Source of the DNA: Microbacterium hydrocarbonoxydans
GTDB taxonomy: Bacteria > Actinomycetota > Actinomycetes > Actinomycetales > Microbacteriaceae
NCBI RefSeq assembly: GCF_000956475.1
Contig: NZ_JYJB01000007.1
Span: 248,001-312,000, forward strand
DNA: 64,000 bases
Direction: 5' to 3'
Shown here: one piece after another, positions 1-8,381 of the stretch
How positions within the stretch are numbered: the stretch's first letter is position 1
How the letters are laid out: each line of letters opens with the position of its first letter
Position numbers and translations under genes: made by a program
Notes under the pieces: model-generated
Databases searched by the model: none
Seen by the model: only the letters and a program-made list of their open reading frames with translations
What the model was told of the DNA's origin: nothing

Positions 1-1102
1 TGTTGAGCGACTTCGGCGCGTAGCCGTCGCGCGCGAGCACCGCGCCCAGCAGAGGGAATCCGTTGAATGCCGTGTTGGCGGCGAGCAGCAGCACGCAGGC
101 CGTGACCGCCTGGATGACGAAGAAGGGGAAGCTGCCTGCGCCGAACGTCGCCGCGGCGATCTGCGCCATCACGCTCGGCTGCGGCTGCGAGCAGTCGAAT
201 CCGACGAGGTCGCACGCGTTCTCGGCGTAGTGGACGTTGGTGATGAGCCCCATCGCGGTGAGGCCCGCGAAGAGCAGCGCCGCGATCGAGCCCATCATCA
301 CGAGGGTGAGCTGGGCGTTGCGGATCTTCGGAGCGCGGAACGCCTGCACGCCGTTGGAGACGGCCTCGACGCCCGTGAGGGCCGAGCATCCGCTCGAGAA
401 GGCGCGCAGCACGAGCAGGATGATCGCAGCATCCGCGAGGTGCTCGCCCTGAATCTGGTACGCGGCGCTCTCGGCGATCGGGGCGTCGCCCAGCAGGGTC
501 CGGACGAGTCCGGTGACGATCATCAGGCCGACCGAACCGATGAACAGGTAGGTGGGGATCGCGAAGACCGTCGACGCCTCGCGCACGCCGCGGAGGTTGA
601 CGATCACGATGAGGATCACGAATCCCACCGCGAGCTCGACGCGCAGCGGATCCAGCTGCGGCACTGCGGAGATGATGTTGTCGACCCCCGAGGCGATCGA
701 CACCGACACCGTGAGGATGTAGTCGACGAGGAGTGCAGCAGCGACCACGACGCCCGGGATCTCGCCGAGGTTCTTCGATGCGACCTCGTAATCGCCTCCG
801 CCGGAGGGGTACGCCTTGATCAGCTGACGGTAGCTGAGCACCACCACGACGAGAAGCACCACGACGCAGGCGGCGACCCACGGCGCGAAGGTGAGGAACG
901 CCAGCCCGCCGAGGGCCAGGGTCATCAGCATCTCCTGCGGGCCGTACGCGACGGAGCTCAGCGCGTCGGAGGCGAAGATGGGCAGTGCCATCTTCTTCGG
1001 GAGAAGCTGGTGGTCCGCCTGCTCACTTGTCAGCGGATCCCCGATCAGGATGCGCTTGGCGATCTGCGGTGCGTCGGGATTCTCCCCGTATTCGTCTGAC
1101 AC
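1..1102 (-). CDS. APC-superfamily amino acid permease, cut by the window edge
   Basis: This is the N-terminal part of a membrane permease read on the minus strand from a GTG at 1102; it runs off the left edge, so about 367 residues are visible. The visible chain has a soluble start (DEYGENPD) followed by repeated hydrophobic helices and the segment LSSVAYGPQEMLM, resembling the first helix of APC (COG0531) amino-acid/cation transporters, with GVEAVSNGVQAF further on, which is typical of this group. TAGGCT lies 8 nt before the GTG, so the message may be leaderless. Substrate cannot be told. The family call is fairly safe. Confidence 0.8.
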   Translation of the reverse strand, partial: MSDEYGENPDAPQIAKRILIGDPLTSEQADHQLLPKKMALPIFASDALSSVAYGPQEMLMTLALGGLAFLTFAPWVAACVVVLLVVVVLSYRQLIKAYPSGGGDYEVASKNLGEIPGVVVAAALLVDYILTVSVSIASGVDNIISAVPQLDPLRVELAVGFVILIVIVNLRGVREASTVFAIPTYLFIGSVGLMIVTGLVRTLLGDAPIAESAAYQIQGEHLADAAIILLVLRAFSSGCSALTGVEAVSNGVQAFRAPKIRNAQLTLVMMGSIAALLFAGLTAMGLITNVHYAENACDLVGFDCSQPQPSVMAQIAAATFGAGSFPFFVIQAVTACVLLLAANTAFNGFPLLGAVLARDGYAPKSLN

Positions 1103-1220
1103 GAGCCGCGAGCCTACGCCCCTGTGGCCTCTCCTTACAACATCCTCACGGAATTCCTACACGGGCCCGCGAGCGCCCTAACGGAATCCTTACGGAGGCG
1201 AGGAAATAAACTGGCATCCC

Positions 1221-2294
1221 GTGGGGGAACAGATCATCCTGGCGTTCATCGCGATCGCGATCGGCATCGACGCGAGCATCCTGCTGTTCGTGCCGTTCGT
1301 GGCGGTCAGTTACCGTCGTCGCGGCGGGCTGAGCCTCGGCCGGTCGCTGCTGTGGTTCGCCGCCCTCGTCTACTTCTGGGCGATCTGGACATACACGCTC
1401 CTGCCGCTGCCCGACCCTGACAGCATCCGCTGCGTCGGGATGATCACCGATCCCCTGGAGGTCGTCCGCGACCTGCAGAAGGCATTCTCGGAGCCGGGAA
1501 ACCCGCTGCGCCATCCCGCCCTGCTGCAGCTCGTTCTCAATGTGCTGCTGTTCGTGCCGCTCGGCGTCTTCCTGCGGGTGCTCGGCGCTCGCGGCATCGT
1601 CACCGCGCTGGCGGTGGGCCTCGGCCTCTCGCTTCTCATCGAGACGACGCAGCTCACCGGCGTGTGGGGTCTGTACCCCTGCGCCTACCGGTTCTTCGAC
1701 GTCGGCGACCTCATGACCAACACGACAGGCTCCGTGCTGGGGTCGATCTTCGCCCTCGTCGTTCCGCGCGCGAAGCGCGGCATGGCGCCGCGGGCGGATG
1801 CCGACCAGCCGAGGCCCGTCACCAGGGGACGGCGCGCCATCGCGATGGTCTGCGACGCCTTGGCGTACGGCTTCGTGATGTACGGCTCGAGCATCGTCAC
1901 GCAGCTGTGGTTCGAGTACGTCGTGCGCGATCGGGCGGTCGTGCTCGACGGGCGGATCGCAGAGACGGTCGGCATCGCGGCGGCATCCGGCCTGTGGCTC
2001 GCCGTCGTGCTCATCACAGGCCGATCAGTGGGGGATCTCGCGGTGCAGCTGCGATTCGCGGGGGCGCGGATGCCGGTGCCCATCGCACGCCTGCTGCGTT
2101 GGGCGGCGGGCATCGGGGGCATCGGCGCGCTGCCGCTGCTCGGCGACGCCTTCGACGGGGTCTCCTCGCTACTGATCCTGGTGTCGGTCGTGCTGCTGTT
2201 CACGACCAGGCTCGGCCGAGGCCTGCCTGGTCTCGCTTCGGGCCAGGAGCTGGTCGATGCCAGAGCGGATGCCGCGACGCGGCGCCGGGTGTGA
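1221..2294 (+). CDS. VanZ-like / RDD two-domain membrane protein
   Basis: A 357-residue polytopic membrane protein starting at GTG 1221, with TAAACT 8 nt upstream. Residues ~1-190 resemble VanZ: hydrophobic helices, a LLQLVLNVLLFVPLG segment and the SLLIETTQL motif. After a basic linker, residues ~205-330 resemble the RDD family, with three more helices and a basic segment. VanZ-RDD fusions are known in actinobacteria but have no proven function; VanZ itself is linked to low-level teicoplanin resistance. It is divergent from the permease on its left and may be transcribed alone. I would not infer glycopeptide resistance from this. Confidence 0.75.
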   Translation: MGEQIILAFIAIAIGIDASILLFVPFVAVSYRRRGGLSLGRSLLWFAALVYFWAIWTYTLLPLPDPDSIRCVGMITDPLEVVRDLQKAFSEPGNPLRHPALLQLVLNVLLFVPLGVFLRVLGARGIVTALAVGLGLSLLIETTQLTGVWGLYPCAYRFFDVGDLMTNTTGSVLGSIFALVVPRAKRGMAPRADADQPRPVTRGRRAIAMVCDALAYGFVMYGSSIVTQLWFEYVVRDRAVVLDGRIAETVGIAAASGLWLAVVLITGRSVGDLAVQLRFAGARMPVPIARLLRWAAGIGGIGALPLLGDAFDGVSSLLILVSVVLLFTTRLGRGLPGLASGQELVDARADAATRRRV

Positions 2295-2354
2295 CCGGAT
2301 GCGTCATCGGAGATGCACAGGCGTTTCAGATCGCGGATCGATAGCGTCGAAGCC

Positions 2355-3053
2355 ATGAGCACGGTGTCCGTCGATGAGAGCGCGATCAGCGAGGCGAAGG
2401 AGCTCCGCGATCGGTTCCAGCGATTCCTGCACGAGTACGAGTTCGGCATGCGCGAGGTCGAGACGAAGATCTCGATCCTCAAGGACGAGTTCACGCATCA
2501 CCATGCGTACAACCCGATCGAGCATGTGAAGAGTCGCGTGAAGTCTCCCGACAGCATCGTCGAGAAGATCGCCCGCAAGGGCATCGAAGACCCCGACTTC
2601 GAGCGTATCCGCGAGGAGATCACCGATATCGCCGGCGTCCGCGTCACGTGCAGCTTCACTGCCGACGTCTACCGCCTGTTCGATCTGCTGACCGCGCAGG
2701 ACGACATCACCGTGCGCGTGGTGAAGGACTACATCAAGAACCCCAAGCCGAACGGCTACAAGAGCCTGCACGCGATCCTCGAGGTGCCCGTCTTCCTGTC
2801 GACCGGTGCGCTCTCGGTGCCGGTCGAGGTGCAGTTCCGGACGATCGCGATGGACTTCTGGGCGAGCCTCGAGCACAAGATCTACTACAAATTCGCCAAC
2901 CAGGTGCCCGCGCACCTCGTCGACAGCCTGACGGACGCTGCCGAGGCGGCCGCCGAACTGGACCTGCGCATGGAACGGCTGCACCGCGAGGCTCACGGCG
3001 TTCCGCGGCGCGAGCTCGCACCGCCTCCGCCGCCTCGCATCGTCGGGGTCTGA
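2355..3053 (+). CDS. Small RelA/SpoT-domain (p)ppGpp synthetase-like protein
   Basis: A 232-residue protein of the YjbM/YwaC-type small alarmone synthetase family: only the RelA/SpoT nucleotidyltransferase domain, with no HD hydrolase, TGS or ACT domain. The DIAGVRVTCSF segment, the PKPNGYKSLHAI substrate loop and the VEVQFRTIAMDFWASLEHK motif are all visible, so it is probably catalytically able to move pyrophosphate from ATP to GDP or GTP. ATG 2355 is preferred over the upstream in-frame codon at 2313 because TAGCGT lies 7 nt before it (leaderless pattern) and homologues begin about here. It is a single gene followed by an 88-bp palindromic element. Confidence 0.85.
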   Translation: MSTVSVDESAISEAKELRDRFQRFLHEYEFGMREVETKISILKDEFTHHHAYNPIEHVKSRVKSPDSIVEKIARKGIEDPDFERIREEITDIAGVRVTCSFTADVYRLFDLLTAQDDITVRVVKDYIKNPKPNGYKSLHAILEVPVFLSTGALSVPVEVQFRTIAMDFWASLEHKIYYKFANQVPAHLVDSLTDAAEAAAELDLRMERLHREAHGVPRRELAPPPPPRIVGV

Positions 3054-3062
3054 GGCGACCTG

Positions 3063-3150
3063 CGTTCACAATTCAGGAACGTCGGCCCGATTCGCTGCGA
3101 AATCGACCGAATAGCGGTCGACCGCACTCGATTCTCCTGAGTTGTGAACG
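3063..3150. repeat. 88-bp palindromic element, copy A1
   Basis: The ends form a 16-bp inverted repeat (CGTTCACAATTCAGGA at 3063-3078 against 3135-3150, 15 of 16 paired) around a 56-bp unrelated core. Three further copies with the same ends and nearly the same length lie at 3495, 43564 and 54207. It is between two genes of the same direction. Confidence 0.8.
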
Positions 3151-3219
3151 CGCCTCCGGGGCGAGGACTTGCGGTGGACGGCGAGTGCTGGAAGCATCGC
3201 CCGGGTGAAGGAGGCGAGC

Positions 3220-3483
3220 GTGAGCGTTGCGGATGTCGACACCGGCCTCGGCGCAGACCTCGACGAACTCGCCGGTCTCGATCGTGGACGTCAGCGGTGC
3301 GAGTGCGACCACGGCGACGACGACGGCTACTCACCCTGCGGTCGGAAAGCGAAATGGCGCGTCACGATCGACTGCACGTGCGGCGAGAACCATCCGCGCA
3401 CGGTGGAGCTGTTGTGCGGACGGTGCCTGCGCACCGCCCGCGATGCGTTCGGACGTGAGGCCATCACCGCGCGCAGGCTCTGA
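3220..3483 (+). CDS. Small Cys-rich hypothetical protein, possible zinc ribbon
   Basis: An 87-residue soluble protein. I start it at GTG 3220 because GGAGG sits a few bases upstream (3210-3214), rather than at the upstream in-frame ATG 3169. The middle carries six cysteines in the pattern CEC-x8-PCG, then DCTCGE-x6-LLCGRC, which suggests two metal-binding knuckles. I do not recognise a named family. It sits between two copies of the 88-bp palindromic element, with the amidohydrolase convergent on its right. It looks coding because of the ribosome binding site and spaced cysteines, but the function is unknown. Confidence 0.55.
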   Translation: MSVADVDTGLGADLDELAGLDRGRQRCECDHGDDDGYSPCGRKAKWRVTIDCTCGENHPRTVELLCGRCLRTARDAFGREAITARRL

Positions 3484-3494
3484 ACCGCGGTCTC

Positions 3495-3583
3495 GGTTCC
3501 CAACTCCTCAGAGAACGTGCCTTCCGTTCCCTGAGGTCGCCATGGAGCCGCCGACTCCGACGTTTCTTGAGGAGTTGTGAACG
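3495..3583. repeat. 88-bp palindromic element, copy A2 (89 bp)
   Basis: Left arm GTTCCCAACTCCTCA from 3496 pairs with TGAGGAGTTGTGAAC on the right (14 of 15). It lies between the convergent small Cys-rich gene and the amidohydrolase, where it could act as a two-way terminator, although there is no T tract. Compared with A1, the inner arm bases have changed on both sides, so pairing is kept. Confidence 0.75.
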
Positions 3584-3592
3584 GCGACGGGC

Positions 3593-4807
3593 TCAGCCGA
3601 GGAACTCCCGCGCTGCGGACGACAGCGCCGTGACCCCGATCTCGATGGTCGGATGGATCACGGGCGCGTAGAACGGCGAGTGGTTCGTCGGGATGTCCTC
3701 GGCCTGCCGGCCCGCCGCGGCGGCCTCGGCGAACTTCACGGGATCGGCCCCGCCCCAGAACCAGAACACCAGGGGCGCCCCGGCATCGCGGGCGAACCAC
3801 GACACGTCCTCGCTGCCGGTGAACATGCCGGGGTCGATGACCGAGGTCTCGCCGAGCTCGCGCTGCAGCGCGGCGGTCACTCGCGCCGTGGCCTCCGCGT
3901 CGTTGATCGTGGCGGGCAGGGTGTGCAGCGTCTCGATGTCCGGTTCGCGCTCGGCGCCGGATGCCGCAGCCTCCGCTCGCACGATCCGCTCGACGCTCGA
4001 GAGCACCTTCTCGCGGGTCACCTCGTCCGGGTACCGCAGGCTGAGCTCGAGCTTCGCCTCTGCGGGGATGATGTTGTTCTTCAGGCCTGCGTGGATCGAG
4101 CCCACGGTGACGACCGCGACGCCCTGCGGATCGACCTCGCGCGAGGCGATCGTCTGCAGGCGCATGACCGTGGCCGCGGCCATGACGACGGGGTCGATCG
4201 TGGCGTGCGGGCGGGAGCCGTGGCCACCGCGCCCGTGCAGCGTGACGGTGAGGCCATCGGAGGCCGCCATCTGCGTGCCGCTGCGGACTCCGATGATTCC
4301 GGCGGGGAGCGGGGTGACGTGCTGGCCGAGCACGACATCGGGCTTCGGGTAGCGCGAGAGGATGCCGTCGTCGAGCATGGCTCTGGCACCGGCGCCGTAC
4401 TCCTCGGCGGGCTGGATGATGACGACCAGGGTTCCGCTCCAGTCGGCCCGTTCGGCGACGAGCTTCTCGACGGCGCCGATCATCGCGGTGACGTGCATGT
4501 CGTGACCGCACGCGTGCATCACCGGGACCGTGGTGCCGGCCGGGTCGACGCCCTTGGCGGTGCTCGCGTAGGCGAGTCCCGTCTGCTCCTCGACGGGCAG
4601 GGCGTCCATGTCGGCACGCACCCAGACGACCGGACCCTCGCCGTTGCGGAGCGCGCCGACGACGCCGGTCACGCCGACGCCCTCCTCGACCTCGAGCCCG
4701 AGATCGCGCAGGTGCTGCGCTGCGATGCCGGCCGTGCGGGTCTCCTGGAACGACAGCTCGGGATGCTGGTGCAGGTCCGTGTAGAGCGCTTCGAGATCGA
4801 TCGTCAT
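3593..4807 (-). CDS. M20D-family amidohydrolase (hippurate hydrolase / aminoacylase type)
   Basis: A 404-residue cytoplasmic metallohydrolase of peptidase family M20D, which removes acyl groups from N-acylated amino acids. Visible motifs are HQHPELSFQE near the start, the metal ligands in HACGHDMHVT, IIQPAEEYGAGA with the catalytic glutamate, and HGRGGHGSRPH in the dimerisation lid. The length is normal. The ATG at 4807 has TAGGCT 7 nt upstream, indicating a leaderless transcript. It is downstream of and in line with the TetR gene but has its own promoter. The exact substrate cannot be assigned. Confidence 0.88.
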   Translation of the reverse strand: MTIDLEALYTDLHQHPELSFQETRTAGIAAQHLRDLGLEVEEGVGVTGVVGALRNGEGPVVWVRADMDALPVEEQTGLAYASTAKGVDPAGTTVPVMHACGHDMHVTAMIGAVEKLVAERADWSGTLVVIIQPAEEYGAGARAMLDDGILSRYPKPDVVLGQHVTPLPAGIIGVRSGTQMAASDGLTVTLHGRGGHGSRPHATIDPVVMAAATVMRLQTIASREVDPQGVAVVTVGSIHAGLKNNIIPAEAKLELSLRYPDEVTREKVLSSVERIVRAEAAASGAEREPDIETLHTLPATINDAEATARVTAALQRELGETSVIDPGMFTGSEDVSWFARDAGAPLVFWFWGGADPVKFAEAAAAGRQAEDIPTNHSPFYAPVIHPTIEIGVTALSSAAREFLG

Positions 4808-4841
4808 GGCCCCGAGCCTAGTGTCGCGGAGCCGGCGGCGG

Positions 4842-5501
4842 TCAGGAATCGTGCACGTACGACGCGAGCTCGGGACCGGGGTTCAGCACCGCGTTCACGA
4901 TCGCGCGGATGGCGAACTCGGTGGCGTCCGCCAGCTCGACGACGTCGGGGTGCAGCAGCCATTGCAGCTGCAGGCCGTCCATCACGGCGAGGATGGCTGC
5001 GGATGCTGCGGCCACGGTTGCCGGCTCCCTCACGCCCTCCTGTGCGCACAGGTCGGCGAAGGCATCCGCCACGTCCTTGCGCAGCACCGTGTAACGGTGC
5101 TCGAAGTACGGGCGCCCAGGGTGGTCGTCGGTGACCGACTCGGCGGAGAGCACCGTATACGCCTGCACGATGCCGGGTCGCCGCTCGTTCACGAAGGCGG
5201 TCTTCACCAGGTGGATGAACAGCTCGGGGCCGTACGGGATGCGCTTGCTCTCGAGATCCTGGACATCGGCCTGGTCGCGGTAGTCGAGCACCTCGAGGAG
5301 GAGCTTCTGCTTCGAGCCGAAGTGGTGCAGGACACCGGCGTGCGTGATGCCCACCTGCTCGGCGACGTCGGCCAGGGTGCCGCCTGCGAACCCCTTGTTG
5401 CCGAAGATCTCGACGGCCGCCTTGAGGATCTGCTCGCGCTTCGCACGGGTGGCGGGGCGCACGCGGGAGGGCTCGGGTGCGGAGTCTTCGCCCTTGCTCA
5501 T
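4842..5501 (-). CDS. TetR/AcrR-family regulator, probable repressor of the divergent GH3-ABC operon
   Basis: A 219-residue regulator with the TetR DNA-binding domain at ~20-68 (KREQILKAAVEIFGNKGF, then GGTLADVAEQVGITHAGVLHHFGSK) and a helical ligand-binding C-terminus. Start ATG 5501 has a GGAGGAAG ribosome site. The gene is transcribed divergently from the ABC/GH3 operon at 5644, and the 142-bp gap holds two inverted repeats, so mutual control is the natural reading. A TetR protein over an oligosaccharide operon is less usual than LacI. The inducer is unknown. Confidence 0.85.
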   Translation of the reverse strand: MSKGEDSAPEPSRVRPATRAKREQILKAAVEIFGNKGFAGGTLADVAEQVGITHAGVLHHFGSKQKLLLEVLDYRDQADVQDLESKRIPYGPELFIHLVKTAFVNERRPGIVQAYTVLSAESVTDDHPGRPYFEHRYTVLRKDVADAFADLCAQEGVREPATVAAASAAILAVMDGLQLQWLLHPDVVELADATEFAIRAIVNAVLNPGPELASYVHDS

Positions 5502-5552
5502 CGTGCTTCCTCCGTTTACTCGATCGTGACTTGATCGTACTTGCGATCACGC

Positions 5553-5599
5553 TTACCAGTCGGTAACCTCACCAACAACTTACTTTCTCGACAGTAAGT
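5553..5599. promoter_or_regulatory. Two candidate TetR operators
   Basis: TTACC-AGTC-GGTAA at 5553-5566 and ACTTACT-N8-AGTAAGT at 5578-5599 are both perfect inverted repeats in the intergenic region between the TetR gene and the ABC operon. They share the TTAC/GTAA half-site. Assigning them to the TetR protein is inference. Confidence 0.55.
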
Positions 5600-5643
5600 A
5601 AAGCAATCGCCCTCGCACAACGTCCTGTGTCCAAGGAGAAGCA

Positions 5644-7302
5644 ATGAAGCTCAACAGATCCCTGATCGCCTTCACCGCGATCGCCGCCCTCGGAGTCACC
5701 GCGCTCGCCGGATGCTCCGCAGGCGGCGGCGATGACAAGCCCGCTGCCGGAGCGGCCCTCACGATCGCGAAGCCGGACGGCGCGATCACGACCGAGTCGC
5801 ACAACCCGTACCTCGGTGACTCCTCCGCCTCCAAGTACGGCTACGGCAAGGTCATCTTCGAGCCGCTGGCCCTCGTGAACCCGACCGGCGACCTGAAGAC
5901 CACGCCCTGGCTCGCCGAGTCTGTGGAATGGAACGCCGACTACACGCAGCTGACCGTCGTGCCGCGCGCCGGCGTCAAGTGGAGCGACGGCGAGGACTTC
6001 ACCGCCGACGACATCGTCTTCACCTTCAGCATGTACATCGACGGCACGCTCAACGACACGTCTGCTCTCAACCTCGAGAGCGTGACGGCCGAGGGCGACT
6101 CCGTGGTCCTGACGTTCGCCGAGTCGAAGTTCACCGCGCAGGCCCGCGTGCTGCACACGCCGATCGTCCCCGAGCACATCTGGAAGGACATCGCCGACCC
6201 GAACAGCGATCCCCTCACCGACGAGGGACTCGCGGTCGGCACCGGCCCTTACGTGCTCGACAACTGGACCACCGAATCGGTCACACTCACGGCGAACGAC
6301 GACTACTGGGGCGGCGAGCTCGCCGTTCCCGAACTGCACTACGTCTCCTACGGTGACAACGCAGCGCTGACGACCGCCCTCGTCTCCGGTGAGGCCGACT
6401 GGGCCCAGGCCTTCATCCCGCAGATCGAGGACAGCTACCTGGCGGCCGATGAGGACAACCACTTCCTCGCCTCGCCCACCGCCGGTGCGGGCACCCTGTT
6501 CATGAACCTGCAGACCAAGCCCTTCGACGACCCGGCGCTGCGGCAGGCGATCGCATGGACCGTCGACCGCCAGGCATACGTCGACGTCGCCCGTGAGGGC
6601 GCCAGCACTCCGATCTGGAACGTCACCGGTCTCGGCGATCTGCTCGCCGACGAGATCGCACCCGAGTTCGAGGATGCCGTCTACAGCGTCGATGTCGACA
6701 AGGCGAAGCAGATCCTCACGGATGCCGGGTACACCTGGAAGGACGACAAGCTCATCGACCCCGACGGCACGGCCGTCTCGTTCTCGATCTCCGTCCCTGC
6801 CGGATGGAGCGACTGGAACACCGAGCAGGCGCTGCTCGCGGAAGAGCTCGGCGAGGGCCTGGGCATCGACGTCAAGGTCGACCAGCCCGACTGGGGCGGC
6901 TGGGACGCGGCACGCCAGGAGGGCAGCTTCCAGATGATCATCCACTGGCTCGAGGACACGGGCAACGCCTACGGTCTGTACACCTCGACCATGGATCCGA
7001 AGTGGGTCGTCGACGGCAAGGCGCAGTTCAACTTCGGCCGCTACGACAACCCCGCCGTGACCGAGGCGCTCGACACCTACGCGAACACCTCGTCCGATGA
7101 GGAGCGTGCGGCCGCCGTCGCCGTGCTGGAGAAGGCGTTCGCCACCGACGTCCCGGCGATCCCGCTCGGCTCGCACCCGCTGCTGGGCGAGTTCAACACG
7201 CGCAGCTACGAGGGCTGGCCGTCCGAGGACGACCAGTACGCGTCGGCCGACCCGACGCAGCCCGCCGTGGTGCAGATCCTGACGAAGCTGACGGCCAAGT
7301 AG
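5644..7302 (+). CDS. ABC transporter substrate-binding lipoprotein, SBP_bac_5 family
   Basis: A 552-residue extracytoplasmic binding protein of the peptide/nickel-type family (SBP_bac_5). The N-terminus is a lipoprotein signal with lipobox LAGC (Cys24). The family region follows: GVKWSDGEDFTADDIVFTF and GTGPYVLDNW are the usual conserved blocks. AAGGAG precedes the ATG. It is the first gene of an operon with two ATPases, two permeases and a GH3 beta-glucosidase, so the cargo is more likely an oligosaccharide or beta-glucoside than a peptide; cellobiose-type members of this family are known. A repeat cluster separates it from the ATPase genes. Confidence 0.88.
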   Translation: MKLNRSLIAFTAIAALGVTALAGCSAGGGDDKPAAGAALTIAKPDGAITTESHNPYLGDSSASKYGYGKVIFEPLALVNPTGDLKTTPWLAESVEWNADYTQLTVVPRAGVKWSDGEDFTADDIVFTFSMYIDGTLNDTSALNLESVTAEGDSVVLTFAESKFTAQARVLHTPIVPEHIWKDIADPNSDPLTDEGLAVGTGPYVLDNWTTESVTLTANDDYWGGELAVPELHYVSYGDNAALTTALVSGEADWAQAFIPQIEDSYLAADEDNHFLASPTAGAGTLFMNLQTKPFDDPALRQAIAWTVDRQAYVDVAREGASTPIWNVTGLGDLLADEIAPEFEDAVYSVDVDKAKQILTDAGYTWKDDKLIDPDGTAVSFSISVPAGWSDWNTEQALLAEELGEGLGIDVKVDQPDWGGWDAARQEGSFQMIIHWLEDTGNAYGLYTSTMDPKWVVDGKAQFNFGRYDNPAVTEALDTYANTSSDEERAAAVAVLEKAFATDVPAIPLGSHPLLGEFNTRSYEGWPSEDDQYASADPTQPAVVQILTKLTAK

Positions 7303-7309
7303 CGCCCGA

Positions 7310-7501
7310 CCGGTCGTTGAGCGAGCCGAGCCGTCGTCGGCCGATGCCGAATGCGGAGAACGCGTTTCGTCTCGGTCGCTGCGCTCCCTCGCTCAACGAC
7401 CGGATCCGCCCTCGCCACCCTCGGTCGCTGCGCTCCCTCGCCCAACGACCGGATGGTCCCCGCCCGCGGTCGCTGAGCGAGCGAAGCGAGACGAAACGCG
7501 G
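7310..7501. repeat. Cluster of REP-like repeats between binding-protein and ATPase genes
   Basis: CCGGTCGTTGAGCGAG at 7310-7325 is perfectly inverted at 7388-7403. The right half recurs with small changes at about 7431-7452, and a third unit (GGTCGCTGAGCGAGCGAAG and following bases) occupies about 7468-7499. The units share the words GTTGAGCGAG, CGGTCGCTGCGC and GAGACGAAACG. Together with its edges this is the whole 254-bp gap from 7303 to 7556; I see no gene in it. Confidence 0.8.
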
Positions 7502-7556
7502 TGAGCCGACGTCGAAACGCGGATCGCCACCGGTCCGGAAGCAACGAAGGAACCCC

Positions 7557-8381
7557 ATGACAGACCCCCTGCTCAGCGTGCGCGACTTCTCGGTCGTGTA
7601 CGACGTCGATCCTCCCGTCGAGGCGGTGAAGCACGTCACCCTCGAACTCGCTCGCGGCGAGATCCTCGGACTCGCCGGCGAATCGGGCTGCGGCAAGACG
7701 ACTCTCGCCTACGGCATCCAGCGCCTGCTCAAGGCACCGGCCGTGATCACCAGCGGCGCCGTGACGTTCCATGACGCGGGCGGCATCGAGATCGACATAA
7801 ACGGGCTCGATCCCGAGCAGATGCGCCGCTTCCGCTGGGACAAGGTCTCGATGGTGTTCCAGGGGGCGATGAACGCGCTCAACCCGGTCGCGACCATCGG
7901 CTCGCAGCTCGAGGACGTGTTCGAGATCCACCGGCCCGACTTCAGTCGTCGTCGGCGGCGCGCCGAGGTCGCCGACCTGCTCGAGATCGTGAAGGTCGGC
8001 GCGGACCGAGCGCGGTCGTTCCCGCACGAGCTCTCCGGCGGCATGCGGCAGCGGGTGATGATCGCGATGGCGCTCGCGCTGCGGCCGCAGCTCATGGTCA
8101 TGGATGAGCCGACCACGGCGCTCGATGTGCTGGTGCAGCGCGAGATCCTCAAGCAGATCTCTCAGCTGCGGCACGAGTTCGGCTTCTCGGTGATCTTCAT
8201 CACGCACGACCTTCCGCTGCTGCTGGAGATCAGCGATCGCATCGCGATCATGCGCGAGGGTGAGATCGTGGAGCTCGACACCGCGGAGGCCATCTGGAAC
8301 CGCCCGCAGGACGAGTACACCCGCACCCTGCTGTCGTCGTTCCCGCGCCTCACAGGAGACAAGGGGGTGGTGACGCGATGA
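7557..8381 (+). CDS. Oligopeptide-type ABC transporter ATPase (DppD/OppD-like)
   Basis: A 274-residue ABC ATPase, the first of two that would energise the importer. Walker A is GESGCGKTT, the signature is LSGGMRQR, and Walker B is LMVMDEP followed by TTALD; the Q-loop FQGAMNALNP is the version typical of the OppD/DppD subgroup. ATG 7557 is chosen, with GAAGGA upstream, instead of an in-frame start inside the repeat cluster. It overlaps the next gene by 4 bp (ATGA). It is a little shorter than E. coli OppD. Confidence 0.88.
   Translation: MTDPLLSVRDFSVVYDVDPPVEAVKHVTLELARGEILGLAGESGCGKTTLAYGIQRLLKAPAVITSGAVTFHDAGGIEIDINGLDPEQMRRFRWDKVSMVFQGAMNALNPVATIGSQLEDVFEIHRPDFSRRRRRAEVADLLEIVKVGADRARSFPHELSGGMRQRVMIAMALALRPQLMVMDEPTTALDVLVQREILKQISQLRHEFGFSVIFITHDLPLLLEISDRIAIMREGEIVELDTAEAIWNRPQDEYTRTLLSSFPRLTGDKGVVTR

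Noticed and set aside
1221..2294. Glycopeptide resistance gene vanZ
   Set aside because: VanZ-like domains are widespread, and there are no vanHAX or vanRS genes nearby; the RDD fusion is a different architecture.
3063..3150. 88-bp element as an integron attC site
   Set aside because: The size fits, but the ends do not match RYYYAAC and GTTRRRY, and there is no integrase or cassette array.
5569..7176. Long open frame antisense to the binding-protein gene
   Set aside because: High GC leaves antisense frames open. The translation is Arg/Gly/Val/Asp-rich with no family features, while the plus-strand frame has a lipobox and conserved blocks.
7310..7501. CRISPR array
   Set aside because: The units are inverted and uneven, with no regular spacers and no cas genes.
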